Source: Prinsepia uniflora (Eukaryota; Streptophyta; Magnoliopsida; Rosales; Rosaceae). Taken from it: 64,000 nucleotides of DNA. Numbering within the stretch: position 1 is the first letter of the stretch; each line of letters starts with the position of its first letter. Below the pieces are notes generated by a model. That model had not been told where the DNA came from and did not search any database. It worked only from the letters and a program-made list of their open reading frames with translations. The stretch covers positions 75,202,863-75,266,862 of the forward strand of contig CM064861.1 in the NCBI GenBank assembly GCA_032719365.1. Direction: 5' to 3'. Below, piece by piece: positions 44,994 through 55,566 of this stretch. A program made the translations under genes and the position numbers.

Positions 44994-47245
44994 TGTAACG
45001 ACCCAAACCTTTATTATTATTATTATTTTATTGTGAAATGACTATTTTGCCCCTAAAAGGGGGAAATTTTAACTTTTTACCGGGAAATAATTAGGACTTT
45101 GACCCATGGCCATGACGTAGATCGAGACGTCACGAATCCGTAGACAGGCGGCACGTCGAAATCGGACTTCGTATGAAAACGTTATGGTCACGGAAGCGAT
45201 TTTAGCGAAATTTATAAACCGAGAACAAACGTAAAATAATATTAAAATATTCAAATCTGTGCAAATCCCTAAAATTAATCTGAGCTGTTGGATGAGTGAC
45301 AAGTGTCACTCATCCTAGTGTTTACTATTCCAATAAAGCTGGGCCTATGCCTATTGGTCATTTTAAAATAATATATTTTCCCTCATTAAACCTCAGCCCT
45401 TCATTTTCCTGCCCAAATTAATCTGGGCCGTCCATTTCCTCTTCCTTTTTCTTTATTTTCCACGACTGCATTTCTCTCTCACACACACATATTTTCTCAC
45501 CGTGAAGAAACATACACACCCATCTGCATACTGCACCAAACACCCAGCCGACCACCACTCTTGCCACCAGATCACGACACCATCCTCACCACCCCTATCT
45601 CCACAATCAACCACCATCCCTCATCTCTTCCCTCCGTCTGAAAACCCAGGAGAACCCCCTAGACCCAAGATGGACATACGGATCCAAGAAACCCAAACCA
45701 ACTAACCCCAGCTCTTTGACTCGAACCAGGACCAGGATAGGACAGCTAGGACCTCAGGAGATCGAAGAGGTAGTCAACACGATCTGCGGTAGCGACACGA
45801 TGGAGGTAAGCCGTGAAACCCGATAAGCCCAGTTTTTCCTAAAGTTTCGAATGAGCCCTTTTAACGTCTAGGTTTCGATTCTCTTTGTGGGGACACGTTC
45901 TAGGAGCAGTGACGAGTCGAAGGGAGCTAGTTTTGACGTTGGAAGCTGACGAAACTGCCAGAGAAGACGACCGGAGCAAACCGTGAGTTTTCTTCAAGCC
46001 ACAGGTATAGATCTCGTCCTTGCTTTCTATTTTTAAGGTCACAGATCTGTAGAACAGACTTAGGCAATCCTCTAGGAACAAACCCTATCGAAAATGGTGG
46101 CCGGAAACAGATTCTGGAAACGGGTCAAGCAGCGGGTCGACGGTGACCCGATTTCAGTGATTTGGATTGACCCGGTACTATAGCAGTGATGATGTCATCA
46201 TGCTGACGTCAGCAGTGACGTCATGATGACATCATCATGTCAGAAAATGTCAGACCGGGGACAAACCAGAGAGTGACACGTGTCCTCTGACATGTGTCAG
46301 AGATGACGTCGTGCTGACGTCAGCAAACATGTAGCAGCGTTGACCACACGTTGACCAGGCGCGTGTAAACAGTAATTTTGGTGGGGCCCGTACCATTCTC
46401 AAGGTTTCGACGATACGGATCCAATGACGGTGATTTCGTGTCGATCGGAGATCGTTAGGACGGTCAAAATGGGGGTTGAAGCCTCGGGAATAGTGCCTGG
46501 GCTATTTTTCGGGACGAATCTGTTCTAGGGTTTTAGTATTGAACTAGTAGGGTCCTTTAGTGACTCTTGGACATGTTAATACAGGTTTTAGGAGGTCGTT
46601 GAGCAGCGAGGACCGTGTGTGAGTGGGCTATTTGGTTTCTAAAAGGATTGCATGCATAAACTGTTTTACTATTCCATGTTATGATTTAGATGGGACTATT
46701 ATGGGTACTATATGGGGATGCTTTTTACATATTATGATGTTTTGGGCATGAGACCCGTCTGGATTATATATGGAATGTTTTTCAAGGATGTCCGGGGGAC
46801 ACAGGGTAACTATACTATTATTGCATTGTATTTTCCTACCTTTCTATCTTGTCTCCTTCATGAAGGGTCGTTGGCCTGGGTGGACCCTGAAGTAGTCACA
46901 CTGACTGAGAGGAGTTGACTCCGTTGGGTTGCTTACTCTCAAGAAGGCATGTTTAATATACCTCAGGCAGTGACCGGGATCCCGGGCACTAATGGACCTA
47001 GGGGAGTTCTCGGGCTTGAGACCTTGAGTGGCAACGCGTAGCCTTAGAACTGTGACATCATTATTAGGCATCGGGGATGATGGGGTTGGGTTTTATAGTG
47101 CACTAGTATGTTGGTTTTCCCCTTTCGATTATTATATGGTTATAAGATTATGATTCTATTATGATACTTTGTTTACTTCAATGCATGCAAGATTTGGAAA
47201 ACGGAGGGATAAAACCTTATGATTTACTTTATTATTAAATTGATA
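44994..47245 (+). mobile_element. C-related LTR, plus strand, 3'-truncated
   Basis: Begins TGTAACGACCCAAACC. It carries the TGACGT/ACGTCA box (45113-45132), a perfect 15-bp inverted repeat (46188-46236), a TGAGTGGGC arm near 46620 and a GCATGC site near 47183. Similarity to the C LTR fades near 47245, before the right arm. The rest of this LTR, and the ends of the E and A-related LTRs it sat in, were apparently deleted. Confidence 0.75.
46188..46236. repeat. Perfect 15-bp inverted repeat around a TGACGTCA palindrome
   Basis: Arms GATGATGTCATCATG (46188-46202) and CATGATGACATCATC (46222-46236) flank a 19-base loop containing CTGACGTCAG. It sits in the ACGT-rich region of the C-type LTR. Confidence 0.85.
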
Positions 47246-49291
47246 GAGGAAATTAGGACTCAGCAGAATATCTCACTGAGCAAATTTAGTTTTTTTTTTT
47301 TTTTTCTAATATTGTATTTATTAGCTGACAGAATAGGGCAAAGTGTAACCCGAAATATGATCATAGGGGATAAAGTAGAACATAATAAATAGGCCTAAGT
47401 TAAAAGATATATAGCACATTTACAAATGGATTGGTGATCAAAATTTTATTCACTACCTCGGAGAAAAAATGATCTCATATTTCACTCATTACTATGTAAA
47501 TACTGTTATAAGAATATTAACTAATTACTATGGAATTAATGATATAGCTTTAGCTATTTTTTTATTTTTTGTTTGACATTGCACAAGATGTCTTCATAGA
47601 CATTGGCGTGGGACTATTTGTTTTTTGTTTGTTAAATTTAAAATTTCTCAAGAATTATTAGTCTATTAAAATGACTTTATAGACTATTTTAGTATGATTT
47701 ATAATTTATACATTCAAACTTACTCAAGAGTAATTATTGAAAACCGATTTTTACATTTTATTTTTTACTTGTTGCATTTAATTTCTTTTTTAAAAGGGAT
47801 AAACTATAAAACTAAAAGCGGAATACAAAAATAAAAATGGAGTAGAAATTAGCTCTCAAATTATTTTATTAGGATTAATTTATAAGATATTTTGGTTAAT
47901 ATGTTTTAAAAATACTATTTGACTGGGCTTTTAAAAATCTCTAACTAGAGTTAAAATGGAAGTAACGGTCATTAAGATAATCTAAAAGGGATGGATATAC
48001 ATTATTGTAACTCTTATTGGAGAAAAATTACAAATATTGGGCACATTTTATTGGAGAAAAAAATGCTAGGTGGGTTAATGAGTAAACAGTTAAACTTTTT
48101 TTTTTTAAGAATTAATTTTTTTTGGATCTCTCCTTCTAATTTCAAACTTTGAATTTAAAAAATTATAATTTGAACTGTTTATAATTTTATTTTAAATTAT
48201 CATTATTATAAATTAATAAGCAAGTGTAAAAACCTCATTCCTTTGTGCCTACATCTTCACCTTATCAAACTATTTAACTACGCCTTAGGAACATTTTTGT
48301 TGTTAGCTTTCCTGATTCTTTCGTTCGCACACGTTTAGTTCCCATCCAACCTCACTATTAAAGGCTTCAATAACTTGTACTTGAAAATTAACACCAGCCA
48401 TTAACTATCAGTTAAAGCACCTTATGAATAAAGTTCCTCCATCGTTTGTAAAATAAAAATTTTCATAATATATTTTTAGCACATCACATGTCAATCTGAA
48501 GGAATAAAATATTATTCATCCTCTTCATAAGAGAGCGCAAATTCAACGGTCAATTAATCTTTTAAGGAGTATTTTATTTTGAATTTCAACGTATTAAATT
48601 ATTGTGAAATAAATGAAAGAACTTATTGTAGACTCTTTACTCCAACATGTAAATTCATAGTAATTTACTTGATCTTGGATACCTACCATTGTTATACTAA
48701 TTATATATCATAGTAATAACTAGTCATTAGTCTATTGATAATTGTTAGTTAAACGAGATATTAGATTCGTTTCATCTAAATGGTACATGTGAGTTCCAAA
48801 CATTCTGAAAATATTGAAATCAAAGTATCTGATTGTCATTAAGGGCATAAAATTCTGAAAAAAAATAACCAGTGTAAAAATAAATTGAAAACGAAGGTCG
48901 GTGGGTCTATAAGAAGAGTACAAGAAGGTGCAGCTTAGACCAGATCTGAATGGAGTTACATAATAGACTAGTAACTAAAGCTGCATGTGAGACAAGTGTT
49001 TGGAGTCCCGGTGATTAGACGGTAAAGGCCAGTTTGGTAAACTAATACCCAACACAAATAAAAAGGAGTTTTTAAAAGTTACAACGGACCCGAAAACAAA
49101 CAAACCCTAACCCAAATTCTCAATTTTACGCCAGCCCGGATCTTTCGCGAACTTGTTTCGGACCGTTTTTCTTCTTCGTTGTCTGCCCCTCTCATCCAAA
49201 AGTCTTTTCATTAATCTCCTCATATTTTTATTTTTTATTTTTCATTTTCATTATTTATTTACTTTTTATTATTATTCACTTTCTCTTTTAT
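47246..49291. other. AT-rich intergenic DNA upstream of AIL6
   Basis: About 2 kb, strongly AT-rich, with a poly-T run near 47290-47305 and short direct repeats (TTATTGGAGAAAAA twice near 48015-48060). No gene or complete mobile element was recognised. The proximal part is the likely AIL6 promoter. Confidence 0.6.
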
Positions 49292-49301
49292 TATATATAA
49301 A
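49292..49301 (+). promoter_or_regulatory. Candidate TATA box of AIL6
   Basis: TATATATAAA lies 505 bases before the start codon. Transcription would then start near 49325, leaving a leader of about 480 bases, which is long but usual for AIL genes. Confidence 0.5.
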
Positions 49302-49402
49302 ACCTATCGTATTTCTATTCGTTCCTCTTGCTTTCTTCTTTTCTTCATTTCTGCACTCGTTCTTCTTCACCTTCTCTGTCCCGAGTCCCGAACCCAGTTG
49401 TT

Positions 49403-49430
49403 CAAGTTTCAAGTTTCAAGTTTCAAGTTT
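49403..49430 (+). repeat. Four tandem copies of CAAGTTT in the leader
   Basis: The 7-base unit CAAGTTT is repeated four times within the presumed 5' leader of AIL6. Confidence 0.85.
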
Positions 49431-49447
49431 TTGAGCTACAACCCTAA

Positions 49448-49492
49448 ATGGGTTTTGCATGCATCACTCTGTGTCTCACTTGTTGCTTGTAG
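49448..49492 (+). CDS. Possible upstream ORF in AIL6 leader (14 codons)
   Basis: ATG at 49448 opens MGFACITLCLTCCL and stops. It lies between the TATA candidate and the AIL6 start, so it may lower translation of the main frame. There is no evidence that it is conserved. Confidence 0.25.
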   Translation: MGFACITLCLTCCL

Positions 49493-49805
49493 ATAGTCAC
49501 CTCTGGCTAGCTCCTCGAGAGTATCGTACTTTTGTTTTCAACCCAGATGAGTGAGATTATTAATTAACTGATTAGCCAACCAATCTGTCTTCCTTTCAGT
49601 AACGCCTGAGTCAGTTTCAGTTTTTGGTGAGGAAAAAGAAATTTTTAGTTTTGAGTTTGTTTTCTGAGAAAATTTGATTTATTTGTTTTGGTTCAGGTAA
49701 TGCGGTGTTAATCCGTGCATGTTTTTGGTTTCACAGATTTATTACAACGTGGCAAAAACTAGAGTTCACGGTACAATCTGAAACGTCTTTTTATCAGATA
49801 GAAAG

Positions 49806-52800
49806 ATGGCTCCAGCGAGTAATTGGTTATCCTTTTCTTTAATGTCTCCCATGGAAATGCTCAGGACATCTGAGTCTGAATCTCCCTTTGTCCCCTATGA
49901 CACATCTTCCACCGCCTCCCCTCACTACTACCTCGATAACTTCTACGGCAACAACGGTAAGTGGGTCTTCTCTCTTTTATTTATGCTCTGTTTGGTTGCT
50001 GAGAAAATCGGTACTTGCATACCAGCTACTTGTATTCAGTCAGCAAAGAAAGTTTCTAGTACAGTTTTGGGTATATTTGTATATATTTTTTTCAATTGCT
50101 TTTGGGTAATGGCCGACTCAAATCTTACTGGGTCACGTGAAAATCTGAAAGCCTTCTCTTCGGTTTGGTTGATGAGGGAGGCGAATCGGAGAAAAATACA
50201 AGATATTTCTGTTTGTTTGACCTGAATAAATGATCTTGTCTCAACTGGATGAGCGTAACGAGCAACAATCAGAGTTTTCATTTTTTTTTTCTGAAGGTTG
50301 GACGAGCAAGTCCCAAGCTTTTTTTATTAACGGTGAAGATCAGAATCAGAGTGACCCTGGCCACGCCGAATCACCGATTCTGACGAGCTTCATCGACCCG
50401 CAAACCCATCACCACCACCAACCTATTCCAAAGCTCGAGGATTTTCTCGGAGATTCCTCGTCCATGGTCCGGTATTCCGACAGCCAAACAGAGACTCAAG
50501 ACTCGTCATCTCTAACCCACATCTACGACCAGGGTTCCGCCTACTTCGGCGACCAGCAGCAGCAGGATCTCAAGGCGATCACTGGGTTTCAAGCCTTTTC
50601 GACGAACTCGGGCTCGGAAGTGGACGACTCGGCATCCATGGCCCGAACCCAGCTCGCTTGCGGCGGATGCGAGTTCACCGGCCATTCCATTGAGTCAAAG
50701 GGAACCGAGTTGGGCGGTGGCTTCTCTAGCTCTGCCACAAATGCTCTCTCCCTTGCGGTCACCACTAATACCCCTTCCCAGGCGAAAGCCATTGTGCCGG
50801 CGGACAGCGACGGCTCTAAGAAAATCGCCGACACCTTCGGCCAGAGAACTTCAATTTACCGAGGCGTCACCAGGTAACTAATTTAATAAAAATTCAAAAT
50901 TTGAAATTAATTGGGTCCATTTTATAATTTAATGTTCATTCGAGCACTTTAAAGGCAGTGCATGCATCCTTGCTTAACTCATTTAAAAAGTGCGAAGGGG
51001 TTTAATAAAATATTATGTAATTTAATTGTGGTGTTTGAGGTTTTGACTGATTATTTTATTGTAATAGTGTTTGATTAGAGTAGAATTTCTGACTCTCCGT
51101 ATTTGGTGGTGGTGCAGACACCGGTGGACGGGTAGATATGAGGCGCATCTTTGGGACAACAGCTGTAGAAGAGAGGGTCAGGCCAGGAAAGGCCGTCAAG
51201 GTCGGTCCACGTTTTTTTAATATCTCTACTGTTTTTATTTTAAACAGTATAAAAATACGTACATAAAAATATGTACCTAGAGAAAATACTGTAGCTGATC
51301 TTAAGTTTTGCATGCAAATTACAATATGGGCCTTTTTCAGTAGTCTCACATGACTGATTGATTGATAGATGGGGGAAGGGATGGCATCTAATTAAAACCC
51401 GTGTACTATTTGTGTACTTTTTTATAATTTTCCTGCTTTCTTTTTCTCTGGATTTTCTTGGTTTTCAATTCTTTCAATCAGATCAGATGTGCCGCCATTT
51501 TGTTGATGTGGGTTTTAATTTGCCTTGCTTTGTTGTCTGCTCTTTGGCCCTGTCAATCCATCTAAGCTGCTGCTGCTGCCCTTTGACACGGCCCACACCC
51601 ACACCATTTGCAGACCTCAATGACTGATATTTTCTGACCACTGATGCATCTGCTACTCCTTTCGCTTTTGCTTTTGCCTTCACGTACAAGTCTCTAGGGT
51701 TTGACCAAACTTTCCACTAGCTCATTTTGTTTTACTGTTTACAATATTTTAAGTTGGCGTTCTTTTTCATTGCTGAAACTTGTCGATAGTGGTTTGTGAC
51801 TCCCCTGGACTGTAGCGCGGTAAAATGAGGTGTAGCTTGTGAGGTAAAAAGTTAAAAAATATTGGACTTACTTGAATTGGCCGAGGCTCAAAAAGAAAAA
51901 GACTTGCTAGGCTTACAGTTTTTTATGGTACCTATATCACATGGGTTTCTTTGTTGTTTCATAAAGAAATTATTATTTTCGTGTGGGCTTGGAAATTTTG
52001 ACTGCTAAATTTGCTGATGTTTGAAATTTTACCTTTTTCCATAAAATGTGGGATTGTGGATATCTACCTGGCTGTCATTTCAACATCTCATCCTGTTCTG
52101 CAGTTTACTTGGGTGAGTCATTTTTTACCGAGTTTCACTTTCATTGAAACGAAAGGAAAAAATAAAATTTCTTTGCTCGACTTTTGTGACTATTTTAAAC
52201 TGATTAAAATCTTGTGTTATTTTTTAGGTGGATATGACAAGGAAGATAGGGCAGCTAGGGCTTATGATTTGGCTGCTCTCAAATACTGGGGTCCTACTGC
52301 AACCACCAACTTTCCTGTAAATACCTCTAGAAATTTTGATTCTAATGTTTTATTTAAACTCTTGGGGGTTTTAGAATATGCGCTTGTTCTGTGCATGAAT
52401 AGTTTTCTGACAGGCAACAAAGATTATACTTAGCGGATTTTGTTCTATTTCTCAGATTTCAACTTATAGCCAAGAAATGGAAGATATGAAGCATGTTACC
52501 AAGCAAGAGTTCATTGCGTCTCTCAGAAGGTTGGCGCGAATGCCTCTTGATTTGTTATGTTTTGTCCTTTGTCCAGTTAGTTAATCAGTGTTAGCCAATT
52601 TGTACTTGCAGGAAGAGCAGTGGTTTTTCACGGGGAGCGTCTATTTACAGGGGAGTAACAAGGTCAGTACACCTATGATCTATGTTCAAATCTGTCTCCG
52701 ATCGTCGTCAAGATCTTCTTTGCTCATTCATAGCGTTAACTAATTTAATGTTGCAGGCACCATCAACAAGGCCGATGGCAAGCAAGAATAGGCCGTGTGG

Positions 52801-53479
52801 CTGGCAACAAAGACCTATACCTTGGGACATTTGGTAACAACCTCAACCACCTTGTCCCATAGCGATATTCATAGTACTCCAATGTCGTCAAGTTGTATTA
52901 GTTTCTGTTTATCAAGCATATAAATTATCAATAAGTTGTTCGTATGGTTATTGACATGAGCTTATGCCATTGGCAGCCACCGAAGAGGAAGCAGCTGAGG
53001 CATATGATATAGCGGCCATAAAGTTTCGGGGCATCAATGCAGTTACAAACTTTGAGATGCATCGGTATGACGTTGAAGCCATTGGCAAGAGTTCTCTTCC
53101 TGTTGGTGGAGCAGCAAAGCGCTTAAAGCTGTCACTCGAAGCTGAGGAACAGAAACTATCTGTGAACCATGATCAGCAGCAGCAGCATCCTCAATGCAGC
53201 AGTGGCAGCGGCAGCGGCAGCAGCAACAACATCAACTTCACTTCAATGCAGCCAATCCAGTCCATACCGTGTGGGATTCCATACGATGCTGCTGCTGCAA
53301 CTGCATATTATCATCACAATCTCTTTCAACAATATCATCAATCCAACTACTATGGAGCTTCTTCAGATTCAGCTGGATTGAGCCAGCCTAACATTTCAAG
53401 TCAGATGAACATGATGCCGCAGCAGCAGCCAGCAGAGTTCTATATATGGCCTCAGCACCAGCACCGCCAATCCAATTGA
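49806..53479 (+). CDS. AIL6: AINTEGUMENTA-like AP2 transcription factor (AIL6/PLETHORA3-like)
   Basis: Nuclear DNA-binding protein of the euANT clade. In Arabidopsis the AIL6/PLT3 protein acts with ANT and other PLETHORAs in root and shoot meristems, phyllotaxis and flower organ growth. Coding exons: 49806-49956, 50297-50873, 51118-51200, 52104-52112, 52228-52316, 52456-52529, 52612-52662, 52757-52833, 52977-53479; all introns are GT-AG; 537 residues (Arabidopsis AIL6 is slightly longer). Visible motifs: NWLSFSL (6-12), PKLEDFLG (95-102), TFGQRTSIYRGVTR at the first AP2 repeat (about 238-303), linker 304-339, second AP2 repeat 340-398, then a Gln/His/Ser-rich tail ending PAEFYIWP. Exon 4 is the 9-bp micro-exon encoding VYL, a hallmark of this subfamily. 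Compared with relatives the N-terminal motif has an extra Met (FSLMSPMEML). Assignment to AIL6 rather than AIL7 rests on the N-terminal and STNSGSEVDDSAS segments. Confidence 0.9.
52104..52112 (+). other. AIL6: 9-bp micro-exon (exon 4) of AIL6
   Basis: TTTACTTGG sits between CAG and GTGAGT. It joins exon 3 (ending CAAG) and exon 5 (starting GTGGATATG) in frame to give RQVYLGGYDKED, as the AP2 domain requires. Gene finders often miss this exon. Confidence 0.9.
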
Positions 53480-54132
53480 TGATAGAATGACTCAAACAGT
53501 TCGTCGGTGTTTTAATTTGGTAAATTTGGTAAGTTAACCGCCAACATTATCCGGCTGACCAACATCTGATCCTCACTCCAATCCACCTCTGTCAAGCTTG
53601 TTAGGATTAATTAGGGTTTAGGTAATTGCTAGAGCATGAAGAGGTTTTTTGTTTGGAGGCTAAAGTTCTGGATACTCTAGGAAGGAAGCTGGGTTTTGTG
53701 TACTTAAAGCTGGGAAACTTTTACTTGTCTATCCTTTTACCTTCGTTTAAGAATTTTCGTTTTCTCGGCATCCTCTCTAGTTTGTGCATTCTCTCTATTT
53801 CGTTTTCCTTGTCGCATCTTTAGCATTCAAAGGGTCTACTGGCCAATTGAATCATGCTCAAATGATAGAAAGATGTGCGGATTCGGGTTGGAGCTCCATA
53901 TAGGTCTGAAGGGGTCGTGGCTTTTCAATGTTTCCAACTTTTTTTCCCTTTTAAGTTTATGCAACACTTACAGGAATTAAAATTAAAAGGTATTTACTCA
54001 AAAAAAAAATAATTAAAAAAAGTCATGATTGACTTGAGGAAAAAAGTTGCATAAAAAAAGTTAACATTGGGCCGGTAGCAAAAATATCATTGGGCCTCAT
54101 CTTACAAAAATTAACAAGTCCATATTCATAAG
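53480..54132. other. 3' flank between convergent AIL6 and TPR genes
   Basis: Contains the AIL6 3' untranslated region and the TPR gene's 3' end; the two genes converge. There is an A-rich run at about 54000-54020. No further gene was recognised. Confidence 0.6.
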
Positions 54133-54774
54133 CTAGTATCTTAACCGATCCAAAGCTTGACGGGCCAAAACCGACCCGGGCTCAACGCTTAAGGCCCGCT
54201 CAAACGCTTCTCTAGCTTCTTCCCACATTCTCTTCCGCTCGTAACACTGACCCAATAAACAAAACGCAGTCGCGTCACCCTCGCCGCGACCCAGCCCTAG
54301 CGCTTCCATTAAGTCCTCAACTGCCGAGTCGACCCGGCGCCTCCGATTTAGACCGAGCTTCAACTCGGCCCGCTTGACCAAAGCATCCCCACGATCCTTC
54401 TCCGAGAGTGACTTCACGCACGGTGGCGACAGAGCCGCGTCGAGCGATCTCAGTGCGGAGGTCGTGTGTCCCAGGAGATCGAGGGCCAGGGCTTTGAGGA
54501 TGTGTGGCCCCGGATCTCTGGGCGAGAGAGACAAGGCCTTCTCGGCCTCAGTCAAAGCGTTCTTCGCATGGGCCTGAGATTGGGCCGTGTGGGAAGTGGA
54601 TCGGGCTCGCGTCAGGAGGTGAGACCCATGCACGAAGTGGCGGGTGGATTGGAGGGCGGCTCGGTTGTTGGTTCGGAGCTTGGTTAGGGCTTGTCTGGAG
54701 AGTTTGTGGATGGCGAAGAACATTGCTAGGGCTAGGGTCAGGAGGCCGAGCTGGAGCACCACCTCTGGTGCCAT
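54133..54774 (-). CDS. TPR-repeat protein with N-terminal membrane segment
   Basis: Single-exon gene of 213 residues. A hydrophobic stretch (about 5-22) followed by basic residues suggests a signal anchor with the rest exposed to one side of a membrane. Helical repeats rich in Ala and Leu follow. The clearest tetratricopeptide motif is at 168-201 (LGQCYERKRMWEEAREAFERAL then PG), with degenerate ones around 70-120. TPRs bind partner proteins; no enzyme motif is present. The codon usage is GC-rich and the frame is fully open, supporting a real gene. It is an uncharacterised plant TPR-like superfamily protein; partner and compartment are unknown. The ATG chosen is the first in frame and starts the hydrophobic segment. 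Confidence 0.85.
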   Translation of the reverse strand: MAPEVVLQLGLLTLALAMFFAIHKLSRQALTKLRTNNRAALQSTRHFVHGSHLLTRARSTSHTAQSQAHAKNALTEAEKALSLSPRDPGPHILKALALDLLGHTTSALRSLDAALSPPCVKSLSEKDRGDALVKRAELKLGLNRRRRVDSAVEDLMEALGLGRGEGDATAFCLLGQCYERKRMWEEAREAFERALSVEPGSVLARQALDRLRY

Positions 54775-55566
54775 TTCTTCTCTTTGCGGGTTGATGAAAA
54801 GGATGGTTGGGATTAAACCTGTAAGAGGTTGCTTGTTGCCTTGAATGTGGAGCGTTGAATTGATTCAGGATAAGAAGATGGGGGGGTTATGGACGAGATC
54901 GCAGTTAACTTAGTGACCAGCTTTGGTAATGAATAAATATTCAATGCACTGTTGTTATATATTTTCTTTTCGGTCCCTGAGTTTTTCATGGTTTACCCTA
55001 ATCAACCAATTCAAATAAAATCGGGGGACTAAATATTCAATCCACTATTGCTGGAACAGGAACAGGAAGTCACAAATTGACCAGGAAAACAAACGAGTTG
55101 ATCCACCATGTTTAGCATGATGGGAAACTTTTTTTTTTTTTTTTTTTTAATACAACCATCATGGGGCCGGGCGTACACATTGTCTACCAAAAGCAACTTT
55201 CGTTTGCTACATCTTCACGGAATGTTATGTTGTCATGGCATCAATTACAAATGATCATTCATCTGATGGAGCGATGTCCGAAATGTACAAATATCTGATC
55301 GATTATTTGACACCAAACCGTGCAGACACGGAAAACTGACTCGTAACTGCAGCAATCGAATGCTACCATCCCTAGGGATCTCTACAAATTTGTAGCAATT
55401 AACTTAACAACTGCTTCAATTCGAGAGCATGAGGAGGGACACAATCCGGTGAACTTCTACCTCAATCCACACAACAAAGGGGTACCTAGAATTTCAAAAC
55501 TTCTTCACACTGAACAAGTAACAAGAAGACGCCGCAGAGGAAAGAGCGATGCCTGGGAGTTATGCA
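54775..55566. other. Intergenic region between TPR and kinase genes
   Basis: Holds the TPR gene's promoter (minus strand), a poly-T tract at about 55131-55149 and the kinase gene's 3' untranslated region. No other gene was seen. Confidence 0.6.
54952..54966 (-). promoter_or_regulatory. Candidate TATA box of TPR gene
   Basis: On the minus strand AAATATATAACAA lies about 180 bases upstream of the start codon. It is plausible but not proven. Confidence 0.35.

Noticed and set aside
49002..49016. GGAGTCCCGGTGATT near the AIL6 promoter matching an LTR sequence (as at 16303)
   Set aside because: Only 15 bases match and the flanks do not align, so I treat it as chance or a very old relic.
50036..50281. 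Minus-strand and alternative-frame open frames overlapping the AIL6 exons and intron 1
   Set aside because: They are shadows of the AIL6 gene; the spliced plus-strand model explains the sequence fully.
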